DNA of 64,000 nt from Capsicum annuum (lineage: Eukaryota; Streptophyta; Magnoliopsida; Solanales; Solanaceae), in assembly GCF_002878395.1 (NCBI RefSeq), contig NW_025859988.1, forward strand, positions 186,001-250,000, given 5' to 3'. A program made the position numbers and the translations under genes. A model generated the notes under the pieces. The model saw only the letters and a program-made list of their open reading frames with translations, ran no database searches and was not told the origin of the DNA. Positions 35,466 to 48,333 of the stretch are shown piece by piece; the stretch's first letter is position 1; each line of letters starts with the position of its first letter.

Positions 35466-36775
35466 ATGGATTCTAAGTCTATAATTCTTCTCTAGTTCCC
35501 ATTTGTTTGCTTTTTGGATTATTCTTTGATGATCTAAAGTTCATGAAAACTCCTCTGTCCCAACTGGGGAAAATATTTATGGGACACACTCTACTTATAG
35601 GATCTATACCCAGTCTAAGGGTACAATTTTTTATTGTTTTGGAGTTCCACTTGTTCCATTTAGTCCTTCTCACACTCCTCAGGCTAAAGTAATAAACGCT
35701 GAGTTTCGTTAGTCCATCCATATATTAGCATAGTTGGTAGCTACTTAGTTTGAGCATGGTGTTATTATTACTCCATGTTCTAAGGCCACAAGGGTTGGCC
35801 AGTTCATGAGGTTGAACCCTCCGACCTTTACGGGTGTTTTGGTCAAGGAGAATCCTCAAGGTTTTTCGGATAAGATGGAAAAGATATTTAGTGTTATACA
35901 TGCCACAAATATGAAGGGCATGTAATTTGACACCTACCAGCTAAAAAATATAGCGTACCAATGGTACGAGGAATGGGAATAGTCTAGGGGTGATAGTGTT
36001 GAGTTATCCCTGCAGGAGGATTTTTCTAATGCTTTGCTAAACTGCTTCTTTCCTCAAGAGTTGAAGAAAGCAAAAGCGAAAGTGTTTTTTAATCTGAAGC
36101 AGGGTATGATGTCAAGGAGTATGCCTTGAAGTTTCACTAGTTATCTCGATATGCTTTAAAGTTAATTTCTGGTATGAGTGCAGGGGTGAGAAAGTTTACT
36201 TCTGGATTATTTTATGAGTTGATCCTTGAAAGTAAAATAGCCTTGTTAATCAAGAACATGGATATCTCTTTGTTGGTTGTGTACATACAACAAGTAGAGA
36301 AAGAGAAAAAGAAGCATGCTAAGTCAAGGGAGAGGTAGGGAAAAAAGTTTAGATTTTCTAAGTAGAGTGGTGGCCAACAACATAGTTGCAGGGATAGTGG
36401 TAAGTGGCCTTAGAAAAAGTAGGGCAATTCAGAGTCTTACTTAACTGCAAGTACTCCCTACCCAAAGCCATCAGGTGATAGGGGTTTCTATAATAGTGAT
36501 AACTTTATGGCTCAGGGTGCCCAATCCCAAGCTAGAAGACCTCAGTCAGCTCCATCATATCCTTTTTGTAGATTCTATGGTTGTTTACATCAACGTTTCT
36601 ATGATGAGAAAGGACATATCCTTCAACTGTGGTCAGGCAGGACATATGATTAGAAATTAGCATAGTGGTATGGTTGCCTTTGGGGAAAACAAGGTTCCAG
36701 TTGCTTCATCATCAGCTCCGACACCAAAGGGTGCACCATCTGTCTCTAGCACTGGTTGGAACCATTTTTATGTTC
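35466..36775 (+). pseudogene. Gag relic of element B
   Basis: The probable start is MDSKS at 35466, soon followed by a stop. The capsid core is readable near 35760-35980: KATRVGQFMRLNPPTFTGV, then FSDKMEKIFSVIHATNMKGM and IAYQWYEEWE. The later part reads VKEYALKFH and RKFTSGLFYELILESKIALL (36112-36260). The zinc knuckle near 36610-36660 reads SFNCGQAGHMIRN, so the first and last Cys are lost. Three frames are used, which makes it a pseudogene. Confidence 0.85.
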
Positions 36776-36837
36776 TCACTACCAGATAAGAGTCTGAGGC
36801 ATCACCTGATGTCTGGTACATTAAACTCTTTCCTTAT

Positions 36838-37290
36838 GATGTGTACTATTTACTTGATCTGGGGTCCACTCTATCTTATGTGACCCCATTTGTGGCTTTG
36901 TATTTTGGTTTTGGTTTGTTATGTGTTTTAGACCTTTTTTCTATTTCTACCCAGTAGGTGACTCAGTGATTTCTAAAAAGTCTATAGGGGGTATGTGGTA
37001 GCTGTTGGTAGTAAAGAAATTTTGTTAGGTCTATTTGAATTAGATATGGTGATATTTGATGTCATATTAGGGATGGATTGGTTGCACTCGTGCTATGCCT
37101 CTCTAGATTATCAGACCCTTTTGGTTGTCTTTAAGTTCCCTAATGAGCCGGTTATTGAGTGGAAGGGTGGTTCCCTAGCTCCTAAGGGAAAGTTCATATC
37201 ATATCTTATAGATCAAAGATTAATCTTCAAAGGGTGTCATTATCATCTGGCTTGGGTTAAAGATTCTAACTCGTAGGGTCCTTCTTTGCA
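36838..37290 (+). pseudogene. Protease relic of element B
   Basis: The active-site loop DVYYLLDLGSTLSYVTPF is at about 36838-36891, with the catalytic Asp present. A frameshift follows, and the C-terminal half resumes at 36995-37276 with IFDVILGMDWLHSCYASLDY and later KGGSLAPKGKFI. The order and spacing match elements A, C and D. Confidence 0.85.
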
Positions 37291-38170
37291 TTCTATCCTG
37301 GTAGTAAATGAATTTTTTGAGGTCTTCCCTGATGACCTTCCTGGTGTTCCTCGTTATAGGGAGATTGTGTCTAAGATTGATCTTGTCTCCAACATTCATC
37401 CAATTTCTATTCCCCCATATAGAATGGCTCTGGATGAGTTGAAGGAGATTAAGGAGCAACTCAAGGATCTATTAGATAAGTGTTTCATTCGTCGTACTGT
37501 GTTCCCTTGGGGCGCACCGGTGTTATTCATGCATACGAATAATGGTTCCCTTCGAATGTGTATTGATTATCGATAGTTAAATAAGGTGATGATAAGGAAT
37601 AAGTATCCTCTTCTAAGGATAAATGAATTGTTTGATCTGCTGCAGGGTGCTAAGTTTTTCTCCAAGACACATCTTCGATCCGGGTATTATCAGTTGAATA
37701 TTATAGAAGAGGATATCCCTATGACTACCTTTCATACTCGATATGGTCACTTTGAGTTTCTAGTTATGTCTTTTGGGTTGAATAATGCCCCAACGACATT
37801 CATGGATTTGATAAATAGGGTCTTCAGTCAGTTTCTAGATCTGTTTGTCATTATCTTTATAGATGACATTCTGGCATTCTCTAAGACTAAGGTTGATGGT
37901 TCCAATCACCTCCATATTATGTTACAGACTCTGAAAGAATAATAGAGTTAAGCCAAGGTTTAGAAATGTGAATTTTGGCTAAACACTGTCACTTTTCTAG
38001 GTCATATCATCTTTGATGAAGGGATCATGGTGGATCTACAGAAAGTTGCAGTGGTAAAAAGTGGCCTAAACCTACAACTCCAACCAATATTTGGAGTTTC
38101 TTGGATTTAGTTGGTTATTATAGGAGTTTCTGGAAAGTTTTTCTTGTATAACTTCCCGGTTGAATAAATT
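37291..38170 (+). pseudogene. Reverse transcriptase relic of element B
   Basis: Two open pieces (37286-37576 and 37586-37942) are separated by one in-frame stop where relatives have Gln. Motifs: [46 protein letters not shown]-stop-[16 protein letters not shown] and [12 protein letters not shown]. The polymerase box FIDD is intact, but the first catalytic Asp motif (normally KIDLRSGY) reads KTHLRSGY, with His for Asp. Sequence after 37942 is frameshifted. Confidence 0.9.
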
Positions 38171-38700
38171 GACTCAGAAAAAGGTAATGTTTTTGTGGTC
38201 TGATAATTCTTGGGTTTGCTTGTGGGTGGATGTGCTTATGGTTTATTGTGATACATCCCATGTTGAGATTGGTCATGTTTTGATGTGGCATGGTAAGGTG
38301 ATACATTATGCCTTTAGTTAGTTAAAGGTGCACGAGAGGAATTATTCAACTCATGACTAGGAATTATTAGTTGTGGTGTTTGCATTTAAAAATCTAGTAT
38401 CACTATTTGTGTGGAGCACATGTGGATATATTTTCTGATCACAAGAGCTTTCAGTATATGTTTACTCAGAAAGAGCTTAACTTCAGACAAAGGAGATGGA
38501 TTGAGCTCCTTAAGGATTCTTACATGAGTCTTCACTACTATCCGGGTCAAACTAATGTGGTTGTTGTTGCTCTTTACAACTTATCCATGGGGAGTCTATC
38601 TTATGTGGATAAGGAGAAGCGAGATTGGTGAAGGATATTCACTGTTTGGTAAACTTTGAAGTTTGTCTCTTGGACTCTGAGAATAATAGAGTGTTCATTT
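38171..38700 (+). pseudogene. RNase H relic of element B
   Basis: It reads VYCDTSHVEIGHVLMWHGKV near 38240, then HERNYSTHD-stop-ELLVVVFAFK, and an open part at 38407-38631 with [20 protein letters not shown]. The last catalytic region, normally VVADALSR, reads VVVVALYN, so that Asp is lost. A stop interrupts the Glu region. Confidence 0.82.
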
Positions 38701-39830
38701 AGAAAGTGGCGTAGTCGTCTTTCGGTGCTGAGATTAAGGAGAAGCAAATGTTACATCCCGTCTTAATGAGGATCAAGGGTGATGTTAGTGGCAAGAAGGT
38801 GATGGAATTTGAGATTAGTGGTGATGGTACCTAGCAGTACCAAGGAAGATTATGTGTTCTCGATGTCGATGGTTTGCGAGAGTGCATCTTGGTTGAAGAG
38901 CCTGAGTCATGCTATTTTGTTCACCCTGATTCGACAAAAATATATCATGACCTTATGGAGATGTATTGGCGGAGGAATATATGAAGAAGGATGTAGCCAA
39001 ATTTATGGCTAAATACATGGTGTGTCAAAAAGTAAAAGTTAAGAATATGAGACCTGGAGGATTATATCAAGAAATTTAGTTACTAGAGTGGAAGTGGGAA
39101 GTGGTCAACATGGATTTTATTACCAGAGTTCCTCGGTCTCAGAATTAGTTTGATTCGACTTGGGTCATCGTGGATAGGATGAAAAAGTGAGATCACTTTT
39201 TGCTAGTGAGGACTAACTTCTCAGCTGAGTATTATGTGAGGTTATATCTCTATGAGATTGTAAAGCTATATGGGATACCGGTATCTATTATCTTAGATTG
39301 TGGTACGAAGTTTACATCTCACTTTTGGCGGTCTTTTCAGAAAAGGTCGGGACTAAGGTTAGTGTAAGTACAACTTTCCACCCGTAGTCGGATGGGATGG
39401 AAGAAAGGACTATTTAGATGTTTGAGGACATGTTTCGTTCTTGTGTGATTGACTATGGAGGTAGTTGGGTTGAGCATTTACCCCTTGTGGAATTTTTCTA
39501 TAACAATAACTACCAATCTAGCATTGGGATAGCTCCATTTGAGGCCTTGTACGGTACAACGTGTAGGTCTCCTATTGGGTGGTTTGAGGTCAGGGAAGTA
39601 GAGATGTTTATCCCAAATTTGGTCCACCAATCGATAGATAAGGTGAAGGTGATTCGGGATAGACTTCAGGCTGCCCAAAGTCATCAAAAGTCCTATGCAG
39701 ATGTGAGGCAAAGAGATTTAGAGTTCGTTGTTGGGGATAGGGTGTTCTTGAAGGTATCTCCCATGAAAGTAGTGATGCGGTTCAGTAAGAAGGGGAAACT
39801 CAGTCCCCAGTACATTGGTCCATAATAATT
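38701..39830 (+). pseudogene. Integrase relic of element B
   Basis: The linker and zinc region lie at 38750-39060 with frame changes. The core starts VVNMDFITRVPRSQN near 39100, DRMKK follows, the second Asp is in LDCGTKFTSHFW near 39295, and the Glu is in MEERTI near 39397 just before a stop. The C-terminal core is the longest intact piece (39418-39825), with HLPLVEFFYNNNYQSSIGIA, APFEALYGTTCRSPIGWFEV and a GPY-like end LSPQYIGP. The DDE residues are all present, but stops break the protein. Confidence 0.88.
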
Positions 39831-39879
39831 TTTAGGAATGTTTGGTAATGTTGACTATGAGTTGGAGTGGCCTTCTAGT

Positions 39880-40155
39880 TTGAGCTCCATTCATCTGGTG
39901 TTCCAGGTTTCTATGTTGAGGAAGTGTATGGGTGATCCATCTCAAATCGTGCTTATTATGGATATTGGTATTTTGAATCCTTTGTCTTAAGAGGATATCC
40001 CGGTTGAGATTTTGGATTGGTAAGTGCTTCGGTTGTGGACCAAGGATATGGCCTCGGTAAAGGTTCTATTGAGGAACCACAAGGTCGAAGAGGCTACTTG
40101 GGAAGCCGAAGAGGAGATGAAGTCCAAGTATTCATTTATGATTTTTGCTCTAAAA
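39880..40155 (+). pseudogene. Chromodomain relic of element B
   Basis: It reads VFQVSMLRKCMGDPSQIV, DIPVEILDW-stop, then VKVLLRNHKVEEATWEAEEE followed by MKSKY near 40050-40130, a good match to the C-terminal chromodomain of the other elements. Two stops split it. About 190 bases without a gene separate it from the polypurine tract. Confidence 0.85.
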
Positions 40156-40330
40156 TTCGTGTGGAAGGTATGTGTTCTTCTTCATACTTTTATTTTTAAA
40201 CTTTGTTAAAAGAAAGATTGATTTCCTTGCACCATTATTTTCTAACTTAGTTAAAGGTCGGAGTCGGTATGTTTGGGGTTTAAATAGTGCTAGTCATGCC
40301 TTGTTCCATCATTCGAGGATGAATGATCTA

Positions 40331-40342
40331 AGTGGGAGGGAA
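40331..40342 (+). other. Polypurine tract of element B
   Basis: The run agtgggagggaa directly precedes the LTR start TGGAAAAACC. Confidence 0.75.
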
Positions 40343-40707
40343 TGGAAAAACCCTGAGTTTGATCCTTAGAAATTTCCTGAGTTTTTAACTCTCTGGACAT
40401 CATACGACTTAGGCTTACTAATCATATGATGTGGGTACGACCTTTGGGGCCCATGTCGAATGTCAACCAGTTTGTTCTTGATCATGCACTGTCCTAGGTA
40501 AGACTAGACTCCATAAGAGTCGTATGGAGATGGTACGAAAGGTATTGTCCAATTCGTATATTGTCTAGTGTCCAACCCCTTTGATTTTGTCTTAAATATG
40601 GTTTAAGGGTACTAGTAGTATGGTATGGGTATGAATTAGGCAAGGGGATTCGTATGGTGGATAGTGTGTGATGTCCACATTCTGTCTAGAGTACGAGTGG
40701 TTGGTAC
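40343..40707 (+). repeat. 5' portion of the B 3' LTR, cut by the C/D insertion
   Basis: It aligns with 30899-31255 and breaks off at gtacgagtggttggtac, where the 5' LTR continues with gtggataccatt. The remainder must lie right of the window. The final GGTAC would be the target duplication of C/D, but the other copy is not visible. Confidence 0.85.
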
Positions 40708-43224
40708 TGATATGACCCGACCTAGGGTCTTGTCATAATGGGCATCCCAAGTCCGATCGGGACAAGAGACCACCCCCGTTACCCGACCCAACCTCTAGAT
40801 GCCTTCCCTGAGTTGGCAGAATTACGAGCATATAACAAGATAGTGTAACTAACCAATTTACAAACTCTAGGATTGGTCAATTATCGAGACCGACCCAACC
40901 GAGTTCAATCGTCAGAATCCAACCAATAGCTAAACCAGCCAAACCATAACCATATGAGTTTTATAACAATTGTATATAATCCCAAAATAAAAGAGGATGG
41001 AACAACCAACAATACAGTCAACCGACATCAGCCCTAATACCAATGCCAATACTAAGGCTAAAACCCCTACTGATCCCGTCCATTCCAACTGATAGTAGTT
41101 CCAATAAAGCCTCTAACCAAATAAATATCAAAATCCTGTTAGGATATGCCCCCAAACAAAGCCAAAACCAATATCAATAAATAAACCAAAGTATGAAATA
41201 ACATCTAAGAAATGGAGCCTTCCGGAAAGATGAAAGCTCATCACGTCAATCTAATAGGTGATCCTGAATGTTCGATAGCTAAGCAGGAGGAGTAGAATGG
41301 ACAGTTCCTGCATCACGTGGGGATACAAACGCTCAAAGATGGGTTAGCGGGTGAATGCTATCATGAACTCAGGATAAGGATAAAAAAATGTCAACCAATA
41401 AAACCAAGTAAACCAACCATATGCATACAAACCACACACACACACACACACACATATAACCATACCGAAAAAAGAAATCGGATTTAGCATGCATTTGAAA
41501 CCATTTACTTGGGTATGTGTAACATAACTGTCCTTGACCACCCATGGGATATATGGGTCCATTGTAACTCTCAGAACGGGCCTCGATGCATACAGTTGCA
41601 TGAATCGGAGATACCATTAGAGTAAGGGATTACCAAGTAACCCCACTCTCGATGATACATATGTACAGTGTAGTTAGAGGATTCACGCGTACATCATAGT
41701 ATCATAAAATGATCTCCATGCCCTACTCCTTATGTCGGCAAACATGAGTTTCCATAGTTCATTTATTGCACTCCCACCTTCTTGATTAGCTATCACACCC
41801 CGCCATTATTGACCAAATAAAACCATTTCCAACCATCCAATCCATTATTCCATTTATTTTTTACCAAGGCTATGAGTAGTAGTATCGTCATACGGACTAT
41901 AACTTGAAAGTATTGTCCTTTGCAAAACATTTTAACGTAAACGGATTCTCGTGTACCCATTTACCCAGTTAACTTAGGGGAGTCTCATGTATCCCACAAC
42001 TGTTCCATTATGTTTGCTAGGGGGATTCCATTGTACACCACTAGTGTCCTATTAACAAGTTTGGGGTTCCATTTTACCCCACAAGGATGTTTATGAAACC
42101 AAACCATTCCAAATAATTTAAACCATTTAGTGTTCGATTAACAAGTTCAAACCATGCAATAGTCCCATTAAAATCCAACAATGCTAGGAAAACATTCCCA
42201 TAGGCATTTTATCAAACACATAGGGGTGTAGTATTTCCAAAACCAAAAACCTATTACCAAATAGCGATTCCGCTGCAACTAGTTAGCCAAAACCACCATT
42301 AAACATATAAAAGCATAATTAAAACATGGGAAAACCATAACTAAGCATTTACAACCAAATCCCCCAAATTATATTTTAAAATCCAAAACCATACAATAAT
42401 CAAGCCAAGAAAACATTGTATAAAACCATGCCTTTAGTTGGAACTAACAATGAGAGAAGAGAACATGCCTTAAACCAGGAAGATGATGGAGAGAAATAAC
42501 CAATACAAGCCCCAAATTAATGCTTAAGATGAAACCCTAGCCTTTCTTTACCCAAAAAATCTTGAGAGAATTTACGTGTTTTCTAAGTGTTTAAGAATAA
42601 AATTGAAGAGAAAGTGACCTCCCAAGTGTAATATAAGTAGTGGGGCCTTATTAAGATAAGTGGGGAAATATCCAGATTACCCTCACTTGATCTCCTAGAA
42701 ATCCCATCAGGTGGGTATGACTGTCCATACCAGTCGTACACTCCAATATAAGTGGAACCCATCAATTGTACCCAAGGCTATCTAATTTGGGCCCAACACT
42801 GTCCAAGGTATGACTCACCCCAAACCATGTCATAATCAAGTATATTACCAGTATCTATGATCCGTACCCTTGGAAGAATAGAATCCCAAGAGGATTGAAC
42901 ATTGATCACCATACGAGTCCATGGTATGACTCGTACTCTATCATACGGCACTTGGTGAGCCACTCGTACATAAATCCAACTTACGTTACCAAGACTAAGA
43001 TTAAATGAAGTAACCAGAAAACCCATACCCACCGACATGACTCATACCACCTAAGTCGTACCCATTCAACAAACCAAATCAAACCCACCAACCAATACTG
43101 GTCTGTACATGACTAACCCATACCACTCATATCGTAGTGTACGAATCATTTCCCCTAGTCGTATCCTATCCAGAGACCAGAAATCCAAGAAATTTTCCAT
43201 AGGCCAGAAACGCAGGGTGTTTCA
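40708..43224 (-). repeat. 3' LTR of element C (about 2.5 kb)
   Basis: On the plus strand it runs TGATATGACCCGACC to GGTGTTTCA, followed by the reversed polypurine tract gtctcccccact. It matches 48334-50795 throughout. It contains three to four degenerate repeats around 41940-42090 built on GGGGATTCCATTGTACCCC, the conserved block rc(TGTTTGATAAAATGCCTA) near 42211-42229, and dense TCGTAC/GTACGA words at 42710-43170. Confidence 0.9.
41431..41456 (+). repeat. (CA)n microsatellite in the C 3' LTR
   Basis: About 11-12 CA units. The other C/D LTR has a different sequence (catacatatatata near 49060), so the run expanded after the two LTRs separated. It also produces chance CVCVCV reading frames. 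Confidence 0.85.
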
Positions 43225-43419
43225 GTCTCCCCCACTAGGAATATTCCTCCTCGAATGACGGGTAAGGTAGGGTAAGAAAAGCACGATTCAGTTGCATTAT
43301 AAAATATAAATCTAACCTTTAACCAAGTTAGGAAACAAAGATGCAAAGATATAAATCTGTCCTTTAACAAACTCAAAAATAAAGATGTGTTCAAGAACAC
43401 ATACCTTCCGCACAAATCC

Positions 43420-43660
43420 CAGGAGCAGAAAAAAAATACAGATACTCAGACTTCATTTCCTAACCTACATCCCATGTAGCCTCTTCCACCTTGTGGTTCC
43501 ACCATAGAACCTTAATCGTGGCCACATGCTTGGTTCGCAACTGACAAACTTTCCATTCTAGTATCCCAATAGGGGACTCTTCATAAGACAGAGAATTCGA
43601 GATACTTAAGCACTAAAAGGGAAACACAGGAAGAAGGATCACCAAGACATTTCCTAACCA
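43420..43660 (-). pseudogene. Chromodomain relic of element C
   Basis: The minus strand reads SYEESPIGILEWKVCQLRTK, then VLWWNHKVEEATWDVG-stop followed by EMKSEY. This is the chromodomain tail of the integrase, with a TAG stop near the end. It lies next to the reversed polypurine tract at 43225-43236. Confidence 0.83.
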
Positions 43661-43739
43661 TGGAGACATAAAATACCAGTTAATTGGATCTAAGACTAGA
43701 AGGAAACTCAAATTCATAAGCAACAATACAAACCCACCA

Positions 43740-44960
43740 CAAAATCATATAAGGACCAACAAACGGGGACTGAGCTTCCCCTTTTTACCAAACCACATTA
43801 CTCCCTTCATGGGAGATATCTTTAGGAACACCTTATCCCAACCCTCAAACTCCAAGTCTCTACTCCTTTCATCTGTATAGGACTTTTGACAACTTTGGGA
43901 AACCTTAAGCCTATCCCGAATCACTTTCACCTTTTCCATAGTCTGATAAACCTAATCCAAAAAAAACATGTCCACCTCACTAAGCTCTAACCATCAAATA
44001 GGATATCTACTCCTCCTTTCGTACAATGCCTTAACAAGGGCCATAAAAATACTAGAATGATAGCTATTGTTGTAAGCAAACCCTACCAAAGGTAGAGGCT
44101 CAACCCAATTGCCATCATAATCACAAACACATGCCCTAAGCATATCCTCTAATGTCTGAATAGTCCTTTTCACTTGACTATCCATCTTAGGATAAAAAGC
44201 AGTACTCAGACTCACTTTAGTACCCTATCCCTTCTGAAAAGACTGCCAAAAATGAGATAAAAACTGCATACCACAATCAGAGATAATCGAATCAGGTAAC
44301 CCAAGCAGCTTTACTATCTCTTGAAGATATAACTTTGCATAATCCTCCGTCAAAAAGGTAGTCCTCACTAGAAAGAAGTGAGCAGACTTAATCATCCTAC
44401 CCATAATGACCCAAATCGAATCTAATTGGTTCCGCAATTGAGGAAGACCTAAAATGAAATCCATATTGATCACCTCCTATTTCTACTCGGGCAAATCTAT
44501 TTCTCGACACAACCCTCAATGCCTCATGTTCTCAACTTTAACTTGTTGACACACCATGCACTTGGCTAAAAAATCAGCTACTTCCCTTTTCATACCATTC
44601 CACTAATATATCACTTTGAGTTCATGATATATCTTTGTGGAACCGGGATGAACAACATAGCATGCTTTATGCACCTCAACCATTATCCTTTGTCTGAACC
44701 CATCAATGTCAGAAACACACAACCTCACTTGGTATCGTAAATTACCGTCACCACTGATCTCGAATACCATTACTTTTATCCCACCTACATCACTCTTGAT
44801 TTTCGTCAATATAGGATCTAGCACTTACTTCTCCTTAATATCTGCACCGAGAGATGATTTAATAGATTGCTGTACCAATACCCCACCATCTTCAGAGTCC
44901 AAGAGATAAACTCCAATATTAGCAAAGCAGTGAATATCCTTCACCAATTCCTGCTTCTCC
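43740..44960 (-). pseudogene. Integrase relic of element C
   Basis: The core (44225-44473) starts INMDFILGLPQLRNQ, so the first Asp is present. VIMGRMIKSAHFFLV has Gly where most relatives have Asp, and IISDCGMQFLSHFW keeps the second Asp. The next piece (43994-44215) reads [17 protein letters not shown], where the catalytic Glu is Lys. The C-terminus at 43745-43939 reads KVKVIRDRLKVSQSCQKSY, then a KGKLSP end. The upstream zinc region near 44520-44660 keeps VVHPGSTKIYHELK. A stop separates each piece. Confidence 0.88.
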
Positions 44961-46330
44961 TAATTCGCATGAGCCAAAATCCCCATGGATAACCGGGTAA
45001 GAGCATTAGAGAGAACATTAGCCTTACCTGGTTAATAGTAAAGACTCATATCATAGTCCTTGAGAAACTCCAACCATATTCCCTAGCTAAGATTAAGCTC
45101 CTTCTGAGTGAACAGATATAGTAGACTCTTATGATAAGAAAAGATGTCAACATGCACTCCATACAAATAATGCTGCCATATTTTCAAAGGAAAAAGCACC
45201 GCAAATAACTCTAAATCATGAGTAGGATAGTTCTTCTCATACACATTCAACTGCCTAGAAGCATAGGCAATAACATTCCCATGATGCATCAAAATATAAC
45301 CAAGCTCTACCCTAGATGCATCATAATAAACAACAAACCCCACATCACCTTCAGGCAATGTCAAAATCAGAGATGAAGTTAGCTTATCCTTAAGCTTCTA
45401 AAAACTCCCTTGACACGTTTTTGACCAAGAAAATTTTACTTTCTTCTGAGTTAACTTAGTTAAAGAAATAGCTATGGAAGAAAAGCTTTCCACAAACCAC
45501 CTATAATACCCAGCCAAACCCATGAAGCTCCGAATGTTAGTTGGAGTTGTAGGTCTAGGTGACCTATATACAAACACAACTTTTTGAGGATCTACCATGA
45601 TCCCCTCACTGAAATAATATGAATGAAGAAAGGTATAGCATTCAACCAAAACTCATAGTTGGTGAACTTTTCATACAACCCCTATTCCTTCAAGGCCTTC
45701 AATACCACACGGAGATGATTGGCATGATCCACCTCACTTTTATAATACACCAAGATGTCATTAGTGAACACAATTAAAAAAATATCTAAGAAAAACCTAA
45801 AAACCCTATTTATCAAATCCATAAATGCCATCAGGGAATTAGTGAAGCTAAATAACAACCAAGAATTTAAAGTGCCTTTACAAAGTACAAAATATTGTCT
45901 TAGGGATATTCTTCTCCTTAATCTTAAGTTGATAATACCCAGACCGAAGGTCTGTCTTACAAAAGAAATTGGCACCTTGCAAATGATAAAACAAATCATT
46001 TATCCTTGGAAGAGGATACTTGTTCTAAACCATTACCTTATTCAAATGCTGATAGTTAATGCACATCCGAAGGGAACCATTCTTCTTGAGCACGAAAAGC
46101 ATCGGTGCACCTTAAGGGCCACACTAAGATGAATAAACCCCTTATCCAAAAGATCCTTAAGTTGATTTTGGAGTTCCCTTAACTCAGTCAGAGCCATTCT
46201 ATAAGAAGGAATAGATACTGGACAAATGTCCAAAACTAAATCAATACCAAACTTGATTTCCCTATCCGAAGGAACATCACAAAGATCGTCTAGAAAAAAC
46301 TCAGGAAACTCATTTACCACAAAAACTGAA
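44961..46330 (-). pseudogene. Reverse transcriptase-RNase H relic of element C
   Basis: The RT N-terminus (46042-46320) reads [20 protein letters not shown] and [20 protein letters not shown]. The middle part has stops and a deleted or scrambled palm segment. The polymerase box reads VFTNDILVYYK near 45760, with Asn for the first Asp. The connection reads RSFMGLAGYYRWFVESFSSI (45398-45649). RNase H (45083-45364) reads [33 protein letters not shown] and [16 protein letters not shown], with Tyr for Asp in DHKS. Confidence 0.87.
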
Positions 46331-46399
46331 TGTAAAGAAGGACCCTTTGGGTTAGAATATTTAACTCAAATCAAGTGATAAAGCCACTCTTTAGAGATT

Positions 46400-46870
46400 A
46401 ATCTCTGAGCTTTAAGACAAGAAATAATCCACCCTCTTATGAGCTAGGGAACCACCCTTCTACTCTCTAACCGATTTACTAGGAAATGTAAACACAACCT
46501 TATGGGTCCAAAAATCTAAGGATGCGTAACAAGAGTGTAACTAATACATCCCTAAAATAACGTCAAAATACATCATATCCATCTTGAACAGATATATGAA
46601 GGTCTTTTCGGTACCAACAGATACCACACACCCCCTATTGACTCTTTTAGTAATAGCTGAGATGCCTACCGAGGTAGAAATAGAATAAAGATCTTAAACA
46701 ACTTTAGGACCAAAACCAAAACACATAGCCATATATAGGGTCACATAGGAAAGAGTAGACCCCATATCAAATAGGTAATACACCTCATGAGAAAAGAGTT
46801 TTAATGTACTAGTAACAACATCAAATGATGCCTTAGATTCCTATCGAGAAGCAGGAGAATATAATCTATT
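46400..46870 (-). pseudogene. Protease relic of element C
   Basis: The active-site loop reads EVYYLFDMGSTLSYVTLYMA near 46737-46796, with the catalytic Asp retained. The later part reads FIYLFKMDMMYFDVILGMY near 46560-46610. Stops lie between them. The spacing is as in A, B and D. Confidence 0.8.
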
Positions 46871-46879
46871 TTAGCTAGG

Positions 46880-48121
46880 GCTGGTTCTAGAAATCAGAGC
46901 AAACGTAGAAGTAGTACTACTAGGTATAATAGAAGAAGGTAAAGGAACCAGAGCCTTGATCACTCCTTAAGCACCGTTACCAATCAGACAGTCTCTAGGC
47001 ATATGGCCTGGCTGGCCATATTCAAAACATTTGTCCCTCCAATAAAAAAATCCTCAACTAAGATGACCACAAAAAATAGCAAGGAGGACATGAAAAGGCT
47101 GACTTTTACCCACTAGCCTAAAATTGGGCACCATGTGCCGAAAAGTTATCACTACCTTTCTGACGTCTTTCACTCGACTACTTCAGGTAAGGAGCTCTAG
47201 TAGTAGAGAAGGAATCAGAACTCCCCCACTTTTTCTTCGACCATTTGCCGCCATCTCAACCACCTTGCTATTGAGCACCACCCTGCTTAGAGAACCTACT
47301 CCTCTAATCCTTTTTTTACCCAAACTTTACTTGTTTTATCTTTTTATCCTCCACCTGTTGCATGTGGAAAACCAATCTCAAAATATCTATATCCTTAATC
47401 AGCAAAGCAGTCTTGCTTTCAAGGATAAAATCTCAAGATAGCCCAAAAGTAAAATTTCTTATCCTCACACTCATGTTAAACACCAAATCTGAAGAATAAC
47501 TTGACAACTAATGAAATTTCAAGGAATACTCCATGACAAATATTTTCCCTGCTTAAGGTTCACAAACTCCTATATCTTCGCTTTCCTCAGCTCCTAAAAA
47601 AAGAAGCGATATAGAAAATCATTAAAAAATCCCTCCCATAAGGACACCTCCTCAATATCACCTCTATCCCTATCCCCTCCTCATACCATTGGTACGCAAT
47701 ATCCTTAGGTTGATAAGCTAAAAAATTAACCCCTTCCACATTAGTGGCCTGGATTACCTTGAAGATTTTCTCCATTTCATCAATGAAACTCAAAAGATCC
47801 TCTTTCACCTTTATAACAGTAAAACTAGGAGAATTAATCTTTATGAACTGGTCAACCCTTGTGTCCTTAATAGATAGAAAACCAGATGCATCTCGCTCAG
47901 CCTGGGAAGTAGCCACCTAAGAAATAGTATGAATCAACTGATAAAATTCCATATTAGTCACCACACCTTGAGAATGACTAGTAGTAACCAGAGAAACTCT
48001 AGAACAATTAGAGATAGGACCCTGAGATCGAGTGTGAGCTCCAATTGTAGGGCATACTCAATCAACATCATCCCTAGATAGGACAAAAAGTTTTTTTTTA
48101 ACTTTTAGATCGATGAGGCAT
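46880..48121 (-). pseudogene. Gag relic of element C
   Basis: The start MPHRSKS at 48121 is followed at once by a stop. The capsid part is open at 47587-47916 with KINSPSFTVIKVKEDLLSFI, DEMEKIFKVIQATNVEGVNF and YQPKDIAYQWYEEG. The nucleocapsid region has RKEKKK-type basic stretches in other frames. The zinc knuckle near 46985-47045 reads KCFEYGQPGHMPRDC, complete except that the second Cys is Tyr. This is the best-kept knuckle in A-D. Confidence 0.85.
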
Positions 48122-48312
48122 GATCTGAAAAGTGAACAAACAAGGATTAGAGAAAATTACAGCAATTAGACTCCAATCTTGAAAATAGAATACCAAGAAA
48201 GTGAAATATTCTAAAATGTCATGTAGCCTCTCTCTTATGAGTATGGTGAGCTACACACCCCTAAAAGAGACTCTACTAGACACGACTTGGTGGACACCCA
48301 ATATACTAGGAA

Positions 48313-48330
48313 CCTAAAGCTCTGATGCAA
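48313..48330 (-). other. Primer binding site of element C (initiator-Met tRNA)
   Basis: The minus strand reads ttgcatcagagctttagg, three bases inside the LTR end. It matches TGGTATCAGAGC with two changes. Confidence 0.85.
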
Positions 48331-48333
48331 ACT

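Larger units (their letters stand above)
30899..40707 (+). mobile_element. Element B: Ty3/gypsy chromovirus with interrupted LTRs
   Basis: It has a 5' LTR (with solo LTR S1 inside), an initiator-Met primer site, gag, protease, RT, RNase H, integrase, chromodomain, a polypurine tract and about 365 bases of 3' LTR before the C/D insertion. The LTR starts align over 350 bases (30899 and 40343), including aactctctggacatcatacg. All coding parts carry stops or frameshifts. Confidence 0.9.

Noticed and set aside
41344..41617. Overlapping minus-strand frames with CVCVCV.
   Set aside because: They are readings of the (CA)n microsatellite in the C LTR.
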